A stretch of 64,000 nt of DNA from assembly GCF_000332175.1 (NCBI RefSeq), contig NZ_KB235914.1:2724868-2788867 (forward strand), given 5' to 3'. The translations under genes and the position numbers were made by a program. Shown in pieces: positions 8,975 through 18,493 of this stretch (position 1 is the stretch's first letter; each line of letters starts with the position of its first letter). This DNA comes from Pseudanabaena sp. PCC 6802 (GTDB lineage: Bacteria > Cyanobacteriota > Cyanobacteriia > Pseudanabaenales > Pseudanabaenaceae). Under the pieces are notes generated by a model that worked only from the letters and a program-made list of their open reading frames with translations, was not told the origin of the DNA and did not search any database.

Positions 8975-9721
8975 ATGAAATTTTCTACACGTTACACCTT
9001 TTTCACTTTGCTTTTAGTCCTTTTATCTGCCAGCCTGCTTCCTCTAGATGCATTTGCCCAACGCCGTGGCGGCAACGTTAACAGAGCAGGTGCTTCTCCG
9101 CGCGTCAACAGCAACGTCAACCTAAGGGATAGAGGGAATATCAATCGCCCCAATGCGAATCGTCCTAATATTAATCGCCCCAACAACAATATCAATCGCC
9201 CCAATGTGAATGTCAATCGCCCTAACAACAATATCAATCGCCCCAATGTGAATGTCAATCGCCCCAATACCAATATCAACCGCCCCAATGTGAATGTCAA
9301 TCGCCCTAACATCAACGTTAATCGCCCCAATGTGAATGTCAATCGTCCCAATGTCAATATCAACACTGGTTGGCGTGGGGGTGGTTGGTATGGCGGCGGC
9401 TACCGCACCCCACCAGGTTGGGGATTGGCTACATTTGCCACTGGCCTAGCGATCGGAACAGCGATTAATAATCGCCCACCCTATGCCGTCCCCGTAGTCG
9501 TGGGCGGGAATAACTTTATCTACTCAGATGGGGTCTTTTTGCAACCTAGAGGCAACTCTTACGTCGTTATTGCGCCTCCGATTGGTGCGGTTGTGCCTTC
9601 TATACCTGATGGTTGCACGGTAACTAACACTGATGGAGTAATATATTACAACTGTAGCGGCGTTATCTATCAGCCCTTCTACCAGGGTAACAACCTCGTC
9701 TATAGAGTTGTCAGGTTCTAA
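8975..9721 (+). CDS. Secreted Asn-Arg-Pro-repeat protein with C-terminal DUF6515-like domain
   Basis: 248 residues. Signal peptide to about residue 28 (DAFA-Q), then a basic repeat region (residues about 45-130) built from 6- and 8-residue units of the type INRPNVNV, then a Gly/Tyr-rich GGGWYGGGYR linker and a C-terminal domain with NNFIYSDGVFLQP, SYVVIAPPIGAVVPSIPDGC and YYNCSGVIYQP. The last part fits the DUF6515 pattern (YYxDGVYY and VVxPPxGxxVxxLP). Two cysteines in the domain may pair. It sits directly behind the DUF2092 gene and ahead of an MscS channel. Its positive repeat could contact nucleic acid, polysaccharide or peptidoglycan; that is speculation. Confidence 0.75.
   Translation: MKFSTRYTFFTLLLVLLSASLLPLDAFAQRRGGNVNRAGASPRVNSNVNLRDRGNINRPNANRPNINRPNNNINRPNVNVNRPNNNINRPNVNVNRPNTNINRPNVNVNRPNINVNRPNVNVNRPNVNINTGWRGGGWYGGGYRTPPGWGLATFATGLAIGTAINNRPPYAVPVVVGGNNFIYSDGVFLQPRGNSYVVIAPPIGAVVPSIPDGCTVTNTDGVIYYNCSGVIYQPFYQGNNLVYRVVRF
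9137..9363 (+). repeat. Coding tandem repeat (AATCGCCCCAATGTGAATGTC-type units)
   Basis: In-frame repeats inside the Asn-Arg-Pro-repeat gene. Units of 18 and 24 bases alternate with core AATCGCCCCAA; synonymous differences (CCC/CCT, AAC/AAT) show that the units are not all recent copies. Expected to vary in number between strains. Confidence 0.85.
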
Positions 9722-9854
9722 GCTGTCAGATACCCAAAAGCATCCTTGTGAATTTCGAGAGTAAAGGTCTTTGAGCGCTTTGCTTCCAGAGTATAACTTT
9801 TATTCTTAGAACTGAGGCTATAACGAATGTCAGTGCCATTCGAGGCTATAACCT

Positions 9855-11693
9855 ATGGGGCAAGTTTTTTCTCGGCAGGTAAGACGCTTTCTGAGCAAGG
9901 TATTCCTAGGTTTAATCATAGTTTTTTGGATCGATGCTGGGAGCGCGATCGCTTGGAGTCCAATTGCGATAAGCCAGCTTCCATCATTACCGCAGTCGAA
10001 CTCATCACAACTCCCAAACGGTGTCACGAGACAGGGGTTACTGGAAGCGACGGATGTGAAATTGGGTGGGAAGGCGATCTTCAAAATTGCCTCTCCCGCA
10101 GTTTTCAATCGTAGCGAATTAGGCGATCGGATTCCAGTTGAGGTGAGAGCGCGTCAAATCGAAGCTAACCTAGAGCAAATCCTGAGATCCGATCGCGCTT
10201 CAGATTCATCTGAGGAACGCTCTACCCCTCTCGATCCAGAGACAATTCGGGTATATATTGAAATTTTGAATCGTCAGCCGCTATTGTACGTTAAGGATGC
10301 GGGTCTAGTAGAGCCGAGAGTCTTATTAACGGTTACAGATACGGATGCTCAGTACCATGGTACAACTAAAGAAATCCTGGCAGGGCGTTGGCAAAAAATA
10401 CTAGAGAAAGAATTACGACAGGCTCTGGAATTCCGCAAGCCAGAGGCGTTAAAGCAGCAAATTAACGATGCAATCAAGATCGCGATCGCCACGGTCGCTG
10501 CCAGTATTTTGCTATTAGCGATCTGGAAGGTATTAGCATGGCGCGAAAAAGCGTTAAAGCAATATCAGGCAAGTCAAGCGATCGCACCATTTCCCAGTGA
10601 TGAGGTGCTTTCCGAGCCAGTCGTTCGCGAACATAAACCTCAATTGCTTGAGATTTTGCGACAACAATTCATTCATCAATTCAGCATTCAACGGCGCTTG
10701 CAGATTGTTAACCTACTTCAATGGTTGGTATTCTGGGCAATCGCGTTTGTTTGGGTGGCTGGGATTGCGGCCACCTTATATCAGTTCCCGCTCACCCGCC
10801 CTTTTGCTACTGGATTTGCGTCAACCCCCATCTTAATCTTGGCGGCCTGGTTTATCACTGGTCTCATAAACCGTTCGATCGGTTTGGCGATCGATCGATT
10901 CATCAAAACCTGGGAAAAAAATACCCTGACACTGGAAAACTCCCAACGGCGATCGCAGCGTCTGGCAACAACCGTTAGTGCTTTGAAGGGTTTGATAACG
11001 GTCTTCATCTATTGCTTTGTGATTGTTTGGGTTTTGCAATTTCTCAATATCGCGCCAGTATCCTTATTAGCATTCGGAACGCTGCTGGCTTTAGCAATCT
11101 CTTTTGGAGTACAGAATGTAATCAAAGATTTAGTCAATGGCATCTTGATTCTGATGGAAGATCAGTATGCCGTTGGCGACTATATTGTTGTTGGTTCGGC
11201 ATCTGGAGTTGTGGAAAATGTCAACCTCCGCATTACCCAAATTCGTTCGGCGGATGGGCGATTAATCACGCTACCCAATAGCTCGATCGCTCAGGTTGAC
11301 AACTTGACCCGCCTCTGGTCGCGGAGTGATTTTGTCGTGGAGGTTGCCTACAATACCGATGTCGATAAGGCGCTAGCGATCGTGATGCAAGAGGCAACGC
11401 AGTTAGCAAACGATCCAGAATGGAAGTCAACCATTCTAGATGTAGGCGAAGTTTTTGGCATAGAGAGAATTTCGCACTCCGGCATTGAAATCAAAATATG
11501 GATTAAGACGCTTCCCCTCAAGCAGTTTGTTGTGGCGCGAGAATTGCGCCGCCGCCTCAAAATCGCCTTCGATCGCCACGGCATTCACATCGGAATTCCC
11601 CAACAGATGCTGTCAGGTTCATTCCGCGATGCGATCGGCGATTTTATCCCGCATAACTCCGATCTCTCGCCAGATAACCCTCCAAAAACTTAA
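9855..11693 (+). CDS. MscS-family mechanosensitive channel with extended periplasmic N-terminus
   Basis: 612 residues. Signal-like N-terminus, a periplasmic region of about 170 residues (including RIPVEVRARQIEANLEQIL), a first helix near residues 205-228, further helices around 285-310, 325-345 and 380-405, then the pore helix and beta domain signature: LLALAISFGVQNVIKDLVNG followed by LMEDQYAVGDYIVV and ITLPNSSIAQVDNLTR. The remaining C-terminus is the cytoplasmic alpha/beta domain. The channel should open on membrane tension to release osmolytes after hypo-osmotic shock. A GAGG lies about ten bases before the ATG. The stop codon overlaps the convergent next gene by four bases. Confidence 0.9.
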   Translation: MGQVFSRQVRRFLSKVFLGLIIVFWIDAGSAIAWSPIAISQLPSLPQSNSSQLPNGVTRQGLLEATDVKLGGKAIFKIASPAVFNRSELGDRIPVEVRARQIEANLEQILRSDRASDSSEERSTPLDPETIRVYIEILNRQPLLYVKDAGLVEPRVLLTVTDTDAQYHGTTKEILAGRWQKILEKELRQALEFRKPEALKQQINDAIKIAIATVAASILLLAIWKVLAWREKALKQYQASQAIAPFPSDEVLSEPVVREHKPQLLEILRQQFIHQFSIQRRLQIVNLLQWLVFWAIAFVWVAGIAATLYQFPLTRPFATGFASTPILILAAWFITGLINRSIGLAIDRFIKTWEKNTLTLENSQRRSQRLATTVSALKGLITVFIYCFVIVWVLQFLNIAPVSLLAFGTLLALAISFGVQNVIKDLVNGILILMEDQYAVGDYIVVGSASGVVENVNLRITQIRSADGRLITLPNSSIAQVDNLTRLWSRSDFVVEVAYNTDVDKALAIVMQEATQLANDPEWKSTILDVGEVFGIERISHSGIEIKIWIKTLPLKQFVVARELRRRLKIAFDRHGIHIGIPQQMLSGSFRDAIGDFIPHNSDLSPDNPPKT

Positions 11694-12145
11694 TAGCAAC
11701 CCGTTACTGAGAGTGTATAGGTATTGCCGATCGCGCTGGTACCACCCACATTCACGTTCACTTGAAAAGGATCTTCAGCGAGGCGAGGTGTGGCTTTAAA
11801 ACTAACTGACTGCCCTACCCTGAGCGGTACATTTTGATTCACAAAATTATCTGTGGTGTTATTGCTGTACTTCAAGAAAACTTTTACTGCGTATGTTGCG
11901 TCATTCTGGGATGAGAGCGTGATATTAAAGCGGTTAAATCTAGCACCGCTAGGCACGGCAAAGTCTGTATTCCAGTTATTCTTAGTTAAAAGAGTCCCAG
12001 GTGGAGAAACCCTTTTCGTGACTTCCTTGCCCGTTCCTCCCACCACACTTAGGGATCTGCAATTCTGAGCGATCGCTGGGGTGGTCGTGCTTGTAACCAC
12101 ACCTGCAAAGCCTAACAATAGTAAATTCCGATTAGTCAATATCAT
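11690..12145 (-). CDS. Small secreted protein of unknown function
   Basis: 151 residues. Signal peptide MILTNRNLLLLGFAGVV...AIA-Q, then a beta-rich mature domain of about 125 residues with a cysteine near its start (QNCRSL) and another two residues from the end (TGCY), the arrangement expected of a disulphide closing a beta-sandwich. Alternating patterns such as FNRFNITLSSQNDATYAVKV and VGQSVSFKATP support an immunoglobulin-like fold. No family recognised. It converges on the first MscS gene with a four-base overlap of stop codons, which leaves no room for a terminator between them. Confidence 0.7.
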   Translation of the reverse strand: MILTNRNLLLLGFAGVVTSTTTPAIAQNCRSLSVVGGTGKEVTKRVSPPGTLLTKNNWNTDFAVPSGARFNRFNITLSSQNDATYAVKVFLKYSNNTTDNFVNQNVPLRVGQSVSFKATPRLAEDPFQVNVNVGGTSAIGNTYTLSVTGCY

Positions 12146-12376
12146 GAAAGATGTTGAGAAATATTGATAGTAAATTCTTCGTCTATTCTAGAGCTTAATC
12201 GGACCAATATATTAGTTATGCCACAAATATTATTGAGAAATGAAGTGACACCACCACTCTGCGACAAGACATTAAAATTTAGGAAGCTAAACCGTCATGC
12301 CCTTCTGAAAACAGGTTAGGATATCCAAATATTTCTAATTATTGAGAAAATAACTTCCACCTTATCGACCTGAATT

Positions 12377-14038
12377 ATGAAGGTGACAAAAACGATTGAA
12401 GTATTCGTGGCGTTGGCTCTGGCAGTATTTCTATGCCTGATTGCTGCCCCACTGGCATTCCCCCAAACCAGTCCATCGTCGCAACCGCCTACAGGAGCCG
12501 TTGTGACTCTGGACGACAAACCACTGTTCGCGATCGAGAAAAAAGCTCTGTCGTCATCTCCAGAAAAGCGAGCGCAGACAATGAAGGAGCGCATTACCAC
12601 ATTTGCCGACGATCGCTCGATCTCGATCGATTCCCTGTGGACGAAGAATATCGAAGACTCCATCCTGGTTGGTGCAGGTGACAAGATTCTGATTTACGTG
12701 TCCGATGAAGATGCCAAGGTAGTAGGTAAATCGCGACAGGAGTTAGCTAATGAGTACTCGCAGATTATCAGAGAAGCCGTACGTCAATACCGAGAAGACC
12801 GAAGTACGCGCTCTTTATGGCTGGCGGCAATCTATGCTGTAGGAACAACAATTGCCCTGATCGGCGCGATCGTTATTTGGAGGTGGAAAAGAGTTACGTT
12901 TCGCATCAATGCCTGGCTTAATTCCGAGCGCCATAATCGCATTCCCAGCATTCAATTTCAAAATTTCGAGCTGCTGTCCGCCGATCGCATCACTGATTTA
13001 TGCATCTGGCTAGTGGGGCTAATCCGCTCGATTGCCCTGTTGACACTGCTGTATGTTTATTTCTCCTTTGTCTTTAGCTTGTTCCCTGCGACGAAGCACG
13101 TGGGCGCAACACTATTTAGCTATGTCGACAGTAGATTGCAAGCTGCCTGGAATGCTTTCTTGGCATATCTTCCCAGCCTATTAACCATCGTCCTTGTCGC
13201 CTTCATAACTTACCACGTTCTCCGTTTCTTAAAGTTTATTTTCACGGCGATCGGCAAGCAGCAACTGACTGTGCCGGGATTTTATCCCGAGTGGGCAGCA
13301 CCAACCTACAAGCTGCTGACCTATTTAATTATTGCCATGGCTTTTGCCGTTATTTTTCCCTACATCCCAGGCTCCAACTCTGCCTCCTTTCAGGGGATAT
13401 CAATATTTTTAGGCGTTTTGATCTCAATCGGTTCGTCTACTGCTGTTGCTAACATCGTCGCTGGTATTATTACAATCTACACGAGAGCATTTCAGATCGG
13501 CGATCGCGTCAAAATTGGCGATATCGTAGGGGATGTTGAAGCAAAACTCCTGCTGGTAACGCGCATCCGCACGGTGAATAATGTCTTAGTGACGTTGCCA
13601 AACTCCACATTATTAACCAGCAATATTGTCAACTACAGCGCCTTAATTCGAGATGACCATGCACCGCTCATTCTCCATACCACAGTCACGCTTGGCTACG
13701 ATGCCCCGTGGCGCAAAATCCATGAGACTCTGATTGCAGCGGCTCGGGCGACAACGCATATTCTAGACGAACCGTCTCCGTTTGTGCTGCAAACTGCTCT
13801 TAATGATTTCTACGTCAGCTACGAACTAAAAGCCTATACCAATCATCCTTCCAAGATGGCCAGCATCTACTCCGAACTCCATCAAAATATTCAAGACAAG
13901 TGCAACGAAGTGGGAATTGAAATCTGCTCGCCGCATTACTCGGCACTTCGAGATGGCAATCATAACACCATACCTGAGACTTATCTCCCGGAGGGATATC
14001 AAGCTCCTGGCTTTAAAATTGATAACCGATCTGATTGA
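12377..14038 (+). CDS. MscS-family mechanosensitive channel (second, divergent from the first)
   Basis: 553 residues. N-terminal signal segment with QTSPSSQPPTG following, a periplasmic region of about 120 residues, then helices around residues 147-170, 205-235, 255-285 and 310-330, and the pore-helix/beta-domain signature FLGVLISIGSSTAVANIVAG followed by YTRAFQIGDRVKIGDIVGDV and VLVTLPNSTLLTSNIVNYS. The C-terminal cytoplasmic domain contains HTTVTLGYDAPWRKIHE and ends in a polar tail. It has the same role as the gene at 9855 but low similarity to it outside the core, so the two are not a recent duplication. A short divergent region separates it from the preceding minus-strand gene. Confidence 0.9.
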   Translation: MKVTKTIEVFVALALAVFLCLIAAPLAFPQTSPSSQPPTGAVVTLDDKPLFAIEKKALSSSPEKRAQTMKERITTFADDRSISIDSLWTKNIEDSILVGAGDKILIYVSDEDAKVVGKSRQELANEYSQIIREAVRQYREDRSTRSLWLAAIYAVGTTIALIGAIVIWRWKRVTFRINAWLNSERHNRIPSIQFQNFELLSADRITDLCIWLVGLIRSIALLTLLYVYFSFVFSLFPATKHVGATLFSYVDSRLQAAWNAFLAYLPSLLTIVLVAFITYHVLRFLKFIFTAIGKQQLTVPGFYPEWAAPTYKLLTYLIIAMAFAVIFPYIPGSNSASFQGISIFLGVLISIGSSTAVANIVAGIITIYTRAFQIGDRVKIGDIVGDVEAKLLLVTRIRTVNNVLVTLPNSTLLTSNIVNYSALIRDDHAPLILHTTVTLGYDAPWRKIHETLIAAARATTHILDEPSPFVLQTALNDFYVSYELKAYTNHPSKMASIYSELHQNIQDKCNEVGIEICSPHYSALRDGNHNTIPETYLPEGYQAPGFKIDNRSD

Positions 14039-14060
14039 GAAATAGGCTGAAATTCACGAT

Positions 14061-15974
14061 CTAGAAATTCATGAGTAATGAGAGTTGCAGAAAATACCAG
14101 GGGCCGGGATTATTGCCCACCACTTTCTGAATGGCCGCACCGGGAAACGCTACGGAACCACTGGCATACAACAGAAAATTGCGAGATAGATTATATCGAC
14201 CTGTTAGTGTAAGCTCTTGTCCAATCTCGGACGATTCGAGAAAAGAGAGTGCTTGCGCACCACCCAAATTGTTTAGCTCTGCCGCAGACAGATGAATGTA
14301 TTGCAGAGATAGATCGAATTGTTGAGATGGACGCAATCGCAACACAACTTGATGGGTAATTAAATTGGAGTTTTGGTAAAGTTTGACTAGATTTGCACCC
14401 TGAATCCAGGTATCCGGACTTCCTCCAGAAAGCAATGGATCGAACCGCTCAAAGGTCGAAGTATTGGGATTGTCACCGCTGAAATAGGCATAGCGATAAC
14501 TCAGGGTAGGAGTCCAAGGAAGATCCTGGATGGTGTAGCCAATTTGTCCCCAAGCGGCATTTGCAGCCATATCAAAGCTGTCGTTCCACTGATGAGCGTA
14601 TTCAGCTTGAAGCCAGAGTCCATCCAGGCCAAATAGATTGCTAAATCGAACGCGGGGATAAATGACATTTAGCCCTTTCTTGGGAAAGACGCTCGTCGAG
14701 GTGAAATAGGAAGAATCAGATTCAGGGACGTGAATATAGCTCAATCCTAGTTGCACAGATCGATTATTGTCATATTCTAAATTGGCTCCCACAAACTTAG
14801 TTCGGCTATCAATTAAGGGCAACTCGTTGGGGTCGAGATAGAAACCTTCAAGGCGAAGATCGTTCCAGCGAATGCGACCAATTACAGTATTCTCAAAGGC
14901 AGTGCGTGGGTTTGATAGAATCGTGGCGCGATCGCCCCCATTCCCCGCTCCGTTCGCAAATAACATGCCGTTACTAATCCGGTAATCCTGCCGTCCCGCC
15001 GACAGGTTAATCCCAAAGCGGGAATTGTCGGTTCGATAGCCGTAAAGTACGCCACCATAAAGATCTTCAATGCCGCTGAAGATGCGATTGTTCGATTCAA
15101 ACAAATCGGGCTGAAGCGTTGTAGAAACTATATTGGTGGCACTACCGTAGACATAAAGGGGGAGGGTATCGATCTGAGTAATGCCCGCAACGCCGAATTC
15201 TAAGTAGCTGTCCAACCAGCTATAGGTGCCTGCGCGAGCTGGATCGCGAGCAAGGGGATTGCCCTGGGTGAAGAGAGCGGCGTTGCCGAACCAGGTGTTG
15301 CTGCTGCTAAAGTTGGACAATCCACCTCGCAGAATGGCAACGGCTGTGGCGCGATCGTTTGTATAAAGATTCGGAAATTCTCGCAAATCACCTGTGACGA
15401 GAATACCTGTTTCACGGGGCTTAGTGACTGCCTCAGCCTTCAATCTCACTGAGAGAACGACCACTACCTCACCGGGAATTTGCACCTCATAGAAAGCATT
15501 CTGCGCGGCTTTCACAAATGCAAGCTGCTCGACCCGCTGCAGGCCTGCATTCAGAAAAAGCCGATTGTAGTTATCTCCTGACCGTACTGCAAATGCTTGT
15601 GCAATCTGCTCTTGAAGTTTCTGATTGCGATCGGGATCGGGGGTGGGGTTTTCGAGATAAATCCGAACTTCTGAAATACGCTCCCCATTGAGCAGGCCAG
15701 GATTCAGCAAAAAGCCCCCCGTTGGTACGGCGGTAGCCGGAATTTCGGTTAAGGTTTGGGTTGTGGCGGGAAGTTCATCGATCGCCTCAGCAGGGACAGA
15801 TTCTGAGGAACGTTCTTGAGTCAGCGGTTCAGTAGTCAGCGGTTCAGTTAGAATGTCTGAGACGATAGTGATTTCGTCAGATACCATTTCGTCGGCATAT
15901 GCGCGATGACATAGCATCGCAGGAGTAAATGTCAGGCAAAGCAACGATAAAAAGGTAGAACAAAAAGGCTTCAT
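14061..15974 (-). CDS. Large outer-membrane beta-barrel protein, alginate-export/porin-like
   Basis: 637 residues. Signal peptide (cleavage near AYA-D), an acidic Thr/Glu/Pro-rich linker with TEPLTTEPLTQ repeats, a small alpha/beta region (about residues 95-185, RISEVRIYLENPTPDPDRN) that looks like a POTRA or secretin-type periplasmic domain, then a barrel of about 440 residues with alternating aromatic strands (DLYGGVLYGYRTDNSRFG, WLQAEYAHQWNDSF, YFLQLSLLMNF at the C-terminus). The terminal Phe and the strand pattern place it in the outer membrane; the barrel resembles alginate-export family proteins. A GAGG lies six bases ahead of the ATG. Cargo unknown. Confidence 0.75.
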   Translation of the reverse strand: MKPFCSTFLSLLCLTFTPAMLCHRAYADEMVSDEITIVSDILTEPLTTEPLTQERSSESVPAEAIDELPATTQTLTEIPATAVPTGGFLLNPGLLNGERISEVRIYLENPTPDPDRNQKLQEQIAQAFAVRSGDNYNRLFLNAGLQRVEQLAFVKAAQNAFYEVQIPGEVVVVLSVRLKAEAVTKPRETGILVTGDLREFPNLYTNDRATAVAILRGGLSNFSSSNTWFGNAALFTQGNPLARDPARAGTYSWLDSYLEFGVAGITQIDTLPLYVYGSATNIVSTTLQPDLFESNNRIFSGIEDLYGGVLYGYRTDNSRFGINLSAGRQDYRISNGMLFANGAGNGGDRATILSNPRTAFENTVIGRIRWNDLRLEGFYLDPNELPLIDSRTKFVGANLEYDNNRSVQLGLSYIHVPESDSSYFTSTSVFPKKGLNVIYPRVRFSNLFGLDGLWLQAEYAHQWNDSFDMAANAAWGQIGYTIQDLPWTPTLSYRYAYFSGDNPNTSTFERFDPLLSGGSPDTWIQGANLVKLYQNSNLITHQVVLRLRPSQQFDLSLQYIHLSAAELNNLGGAQALSFLESSEIGQELTLTGRYNLSRNFLLYASGSVAFPGAAIQKVVGNNPGPWYFLQLSLLMNF

Positions 15975-16070
15975 GAATCCTCAAGGAAATGTCGCAGGGA
16001 ATTGTTTAAGAATGCTGAGTGCTAAAAACTGAGCCAAGTAAGGGAATTGCAGGTTAATAGGATACCAAGT

Positions 16071-16098
16071 GTAAGGGCGAACGGCCGTTCGCCCTTAC
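16071..16098. repeat. 28-bp perfect palindrome
   Basis: Two 14-base arms, GTAAGGGCGAACGG and its exact reverse complement, meet at GGCC with no loop. It lies between the start of the beta-barrel gene and the end of the SDR gene, both minus strand. Near-identical palindromes are frequent dispersed repeats in cyanobacterial genomes, and it could also act as a transcription terminator for the SDR gene although no T-run follows. Confidence 0.8.
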
Positions 16099-16213
16099 AG
16101 AGCCGCATTCCCGATCGTGGTAGGTCATTTAATTGCAGATCCCTAAACACACGATCCGCATCCACTAGGACTCAACACGGATCGAGTCTTAATGGATGCT
16201 CTTGAAGCGAACT

Positions 16214-17320
16214 TTAATAAGCGGTCCAACCGCCATCTGTGGCGTAAACGCAGCCCGTCAAGTTAGATGCATCCGCAGACAACAGAAACAGGATAATCGC
16301 TCCCTGTTCCCAAACGGTCGACATTCGCTTCTGCGAATCGGATGCCGACAACAGGCTCAATGTTTTCAACATGGCGGTAGGACTGGGACTACCCACTGCT
16401 TCTTTTTGTGCCTCTCTGACAAACTCGGATGCTCGATCCGTCATGGGTGTTGCTGTTGCTGCCATGTTTACCGAATTCACGCGAATGCCCCTGGGCGCAT
16501 AATCGACCGCCGCCTGTCGGGTTAACCCAGTCACCCCATGTTTGCTGGCAACATAGGCAGGATTGCCACCCAACCCCGTTAACCCGGCAATAGAGCCAAT
16601 GTTGACGATCGCCCCACCTTTGCCCTGTTTCACCATCTGGCGCAGTTCGGCCCGCATCGATTTGAATACACCCGTGGTGTTGGTTGCCAGGACATTTTCC
16701 CAGTATTCATCTGTCGCCTCGTGGATAGATTTAGGCAACAAGTGCCGCTGTCCCTTAAAATTGAGCGGTTGCCCCGGATCGGCACCGTCTAGAACCCCAG
16801 CGGCATTGAGTGCGAGGTCTAAACTGCCATAGATCCGCACGGCCTCCTCCACTGAGCGATCGCAGACCTCTGTGTTCACCACATTGCCCAAGATCGCGAT
16901 CGCCTGATGTCCTTCACCCTTAATCTGGCTAATCGTTTGGTTGAGTTCCTTTTCCTTCCGATCTAAACCAACAATATTGGCTCCTTCCCTTGCGGCCCGA
17001 ATCGCGGTTGCGGCTCCAATGCCAGTAGCCGCTCCTGTGATTAGCAATGTTTTGCCCCGAAAGCGATTTGGGATGAAGTAGTTGGGATCGGTAGGGGTAA
17101 TATCAACCATTGGGTTTTCTCCAAGTTGTGATGGAACAGCATTAGCAATAAGGGACGAGGAAGATTCGTTCTGAGCCTGGGCGTGTGGCGGAGAGAGCGC
17201 GATCGCTGCCAAAAACGACCCCGTCCCTAATGCCAGAAATTGACGACGATTTAGAAAGTAATGAAGAACTTCTTTAACACCCGGACTTTCCAGATTGAGG
17301 CCAGAGAAATCAGGTTCCAT
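16214..17320 (-). CDS. Short-chain dehydrogenase/reductase with Tat-like leader
   Basis: 368 residues. About 25 residues in there is an RRQFL twin-arginine motif followed by a hydrophobic stretch (ALGTGSFLAAIALSPP) and HAQAQ, a typical Tat signal with an unusually long n-region. The SDR core follows: cofactor motif TGAATGIG, NAAG, the catalytic Ser in NIGSIAG, and YVASK with Tyr and Lys spaced normally. A long insertion with GADPGQPLNFKGQRHLLPK sits after NAAG. An NAD(P)-dependent enzyme that is folded and carrying cofactor before export would fit the Tat route. Substrate unknown. Upstream is the PliG-like gene on the same strand, 210 bases away. Confidence 0.85.
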   Translation of the reverse strand: MEPDFSGLNLESPGVKEVLHYFLNRRQFLALGTGSFLAAIALSPPHAQAQNESSSSLIANAVPSQLGENPMVDITPTDPNYFIPNRFRGKTLLITGAATGIGAATAIRAAREGANIVGLDRKEKELNQTISQIKGEGHQAIAILGNVVNTEVCDRSVEEAVRIYGSLDLALNAAGVLDGADPGQPLNFKGQRHLLPKSIHEATDEYWENVLATNTTGVFKSMRAELRQMVKQGKGGAIVNIGSIAGLTGLGGNPAYVASKHGVTGLTRQAAVDYAPRGIRVNSVNMAATATPMTDRASEFVREAQKEAVGSPSPTAMLKTLSLLSASDSQKRMSTVWEQGAIILFLLSADASNLTGCVYATDGGWTAY

Positions 17321-17532
17321 AAATATCAGCCATAAACATCAGGAAGCTAGCATGTACATATTTTAAGATTATCACTACTCCATCTGACTGTCAAAAAAGA
17401 GCTTCTACTCGCAGGGCAAATGCATACTCAAGCTAGCAGAATTTGCAGCAATATCAAGAGATCTCACCAATCCGCGTCAGCCATTTTTTTATACATCGCT
17501 AATCAGTTTAGCGATTGTAATTGAGGAGGGAA

Positions 17533-18321
17533 TCAACCACCAAATATAACTGCATCTGGAATCTCATAGCGCTCCTGACCGATGCGGATGATATTGAGAT
17601 CGCTCTGCTTGCTGGCGCTGAAGCTACCGCGATCGGCTTGGCTTCGATCGTACCCAGTGGCTTTTCCATTCTCGAAAAAGATGCTGCGAGTGCGACCATC
17701 TGGCTTTGTTACCGTGACAGTGCCATTTCCATTGCCTTTACGGACGACACCAAAACGGCAAGATGCGGTCGGCTGTCCCCCACCCATTGAGCAGGAAACA
17801 TTGCCAGTAGCGTTGTAATTTGTTCCCGGGACCAATGCATCTCCACCATCATTCCCTGACACGATCGTCTCCAAGCGATAGTTCGCCACTTCGTTGCGAC
17901 GGGCGGCACTCCGCATCATATAAATCCGAATTCGATAATCACCGCTTTTTTTGACCACTCCCTCAAATTGGTTACCGTTGACCGAGCCGTTAAAGATTGC
18001 CACATCTCTTTGACCGGGTTCTAGAATGTTAAAGTAAGTGGCACCGTGCTTTGTGGCCATGCTGACATTCATGGTTTGTCCTTGTCTGACGTTGAGGATG
18101 TAATCAACAGTCTGGTAGCCCTTAATTGAGGCTTGGATGGTGGCACTAGTGGTTCCAGGGTTAAACTGAACCCTTTGAGTGGGGATGGTCTGTTGAGCCA
18201 ATCGCAAGCTTGGATGACTGGGAGTCAGGGTGGAAATACCACGAGCCAAGATAGGGGCTTGTGTAGATAGAAGGGCGATCGCTGCTATACCAACAGAAAA
18301 ACCCTGTTTTAACATAAACAT
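17533..18321 (-). CDS. Secreted PliG-like (lysozyme-inhibitor-like) protein
   Basis: 262 residues from the ATG at 18321, which has GAGGAG eight bases upstream. Signal peptide with cleavage near ILARG. Residues about 45-135 show the pattern of the inhibitor of g-type lysozyme/PPC-like domain: KGYQTVDYILNVRQGQTMNV, YFNILEPGQ, IFNGSVNGNQFEG and the strongly conserved YRIRIYMMRSAARRNEVANY. The C-terminal third (residues about 165-262) is a separate small domain with two cysteines (VSCSMGG, ASCRFG). The first domain of related proteins protects peptidoglycan from foreign lysozyme; whether this one does is untested. Confidence 0.75.
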   Translation of the reverse strand: MFMLKQGFSVGIAAIALLSTQAPILARGISTLTPSHPSLRLAQQTIPTQRVQFNPGTTSATIQASIKGYQTVDYILNVRQGQTMNVSMATKHGATYFNILEPGQRDVAIFNGSVNGNQFEGVVKKSGDYRIRIYMMRSAARRNEVANYRLETIVSGNDGGDALVPGTNYNATGNVSCSMGGGQPTASCRFGVVRKGNGNGTVTVTKPDGRTRSIFFENGKATGYDRSQADRGSFSASKQSDLNIIRIGQERYEIPDAVIFGG

Positions 18322-18493
18322 CACGTTATCTCCTCAAATCGTGTCAAATCATTTTTGTTGTTAGCTTACAGTCACTACCTTGGCTTGGATTGATGCAAGT
18401 TCGACTAAACGCCTGCTTAACATTAGGTCGATACAAGTAGTACAGAACGAACGTCCCTGCCGCAAGCGAATGGGGTATCGAAATGGACTTTCT

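Noticed and set aside
9137-9363. CRISPR-like regular repeats
   Set aside because: The units are contiguous, in frame and have no unique spacers; they encode a protein repeat.
8992-9366. Minus-strand frame with LGRLTFTLGRL-type repeats
   Set aside because: It is the antisense of the in-frame Asn-Arg-Pro repeat; the regularity comes from the repeat on the plus strand, which has signal peptide and domain support.
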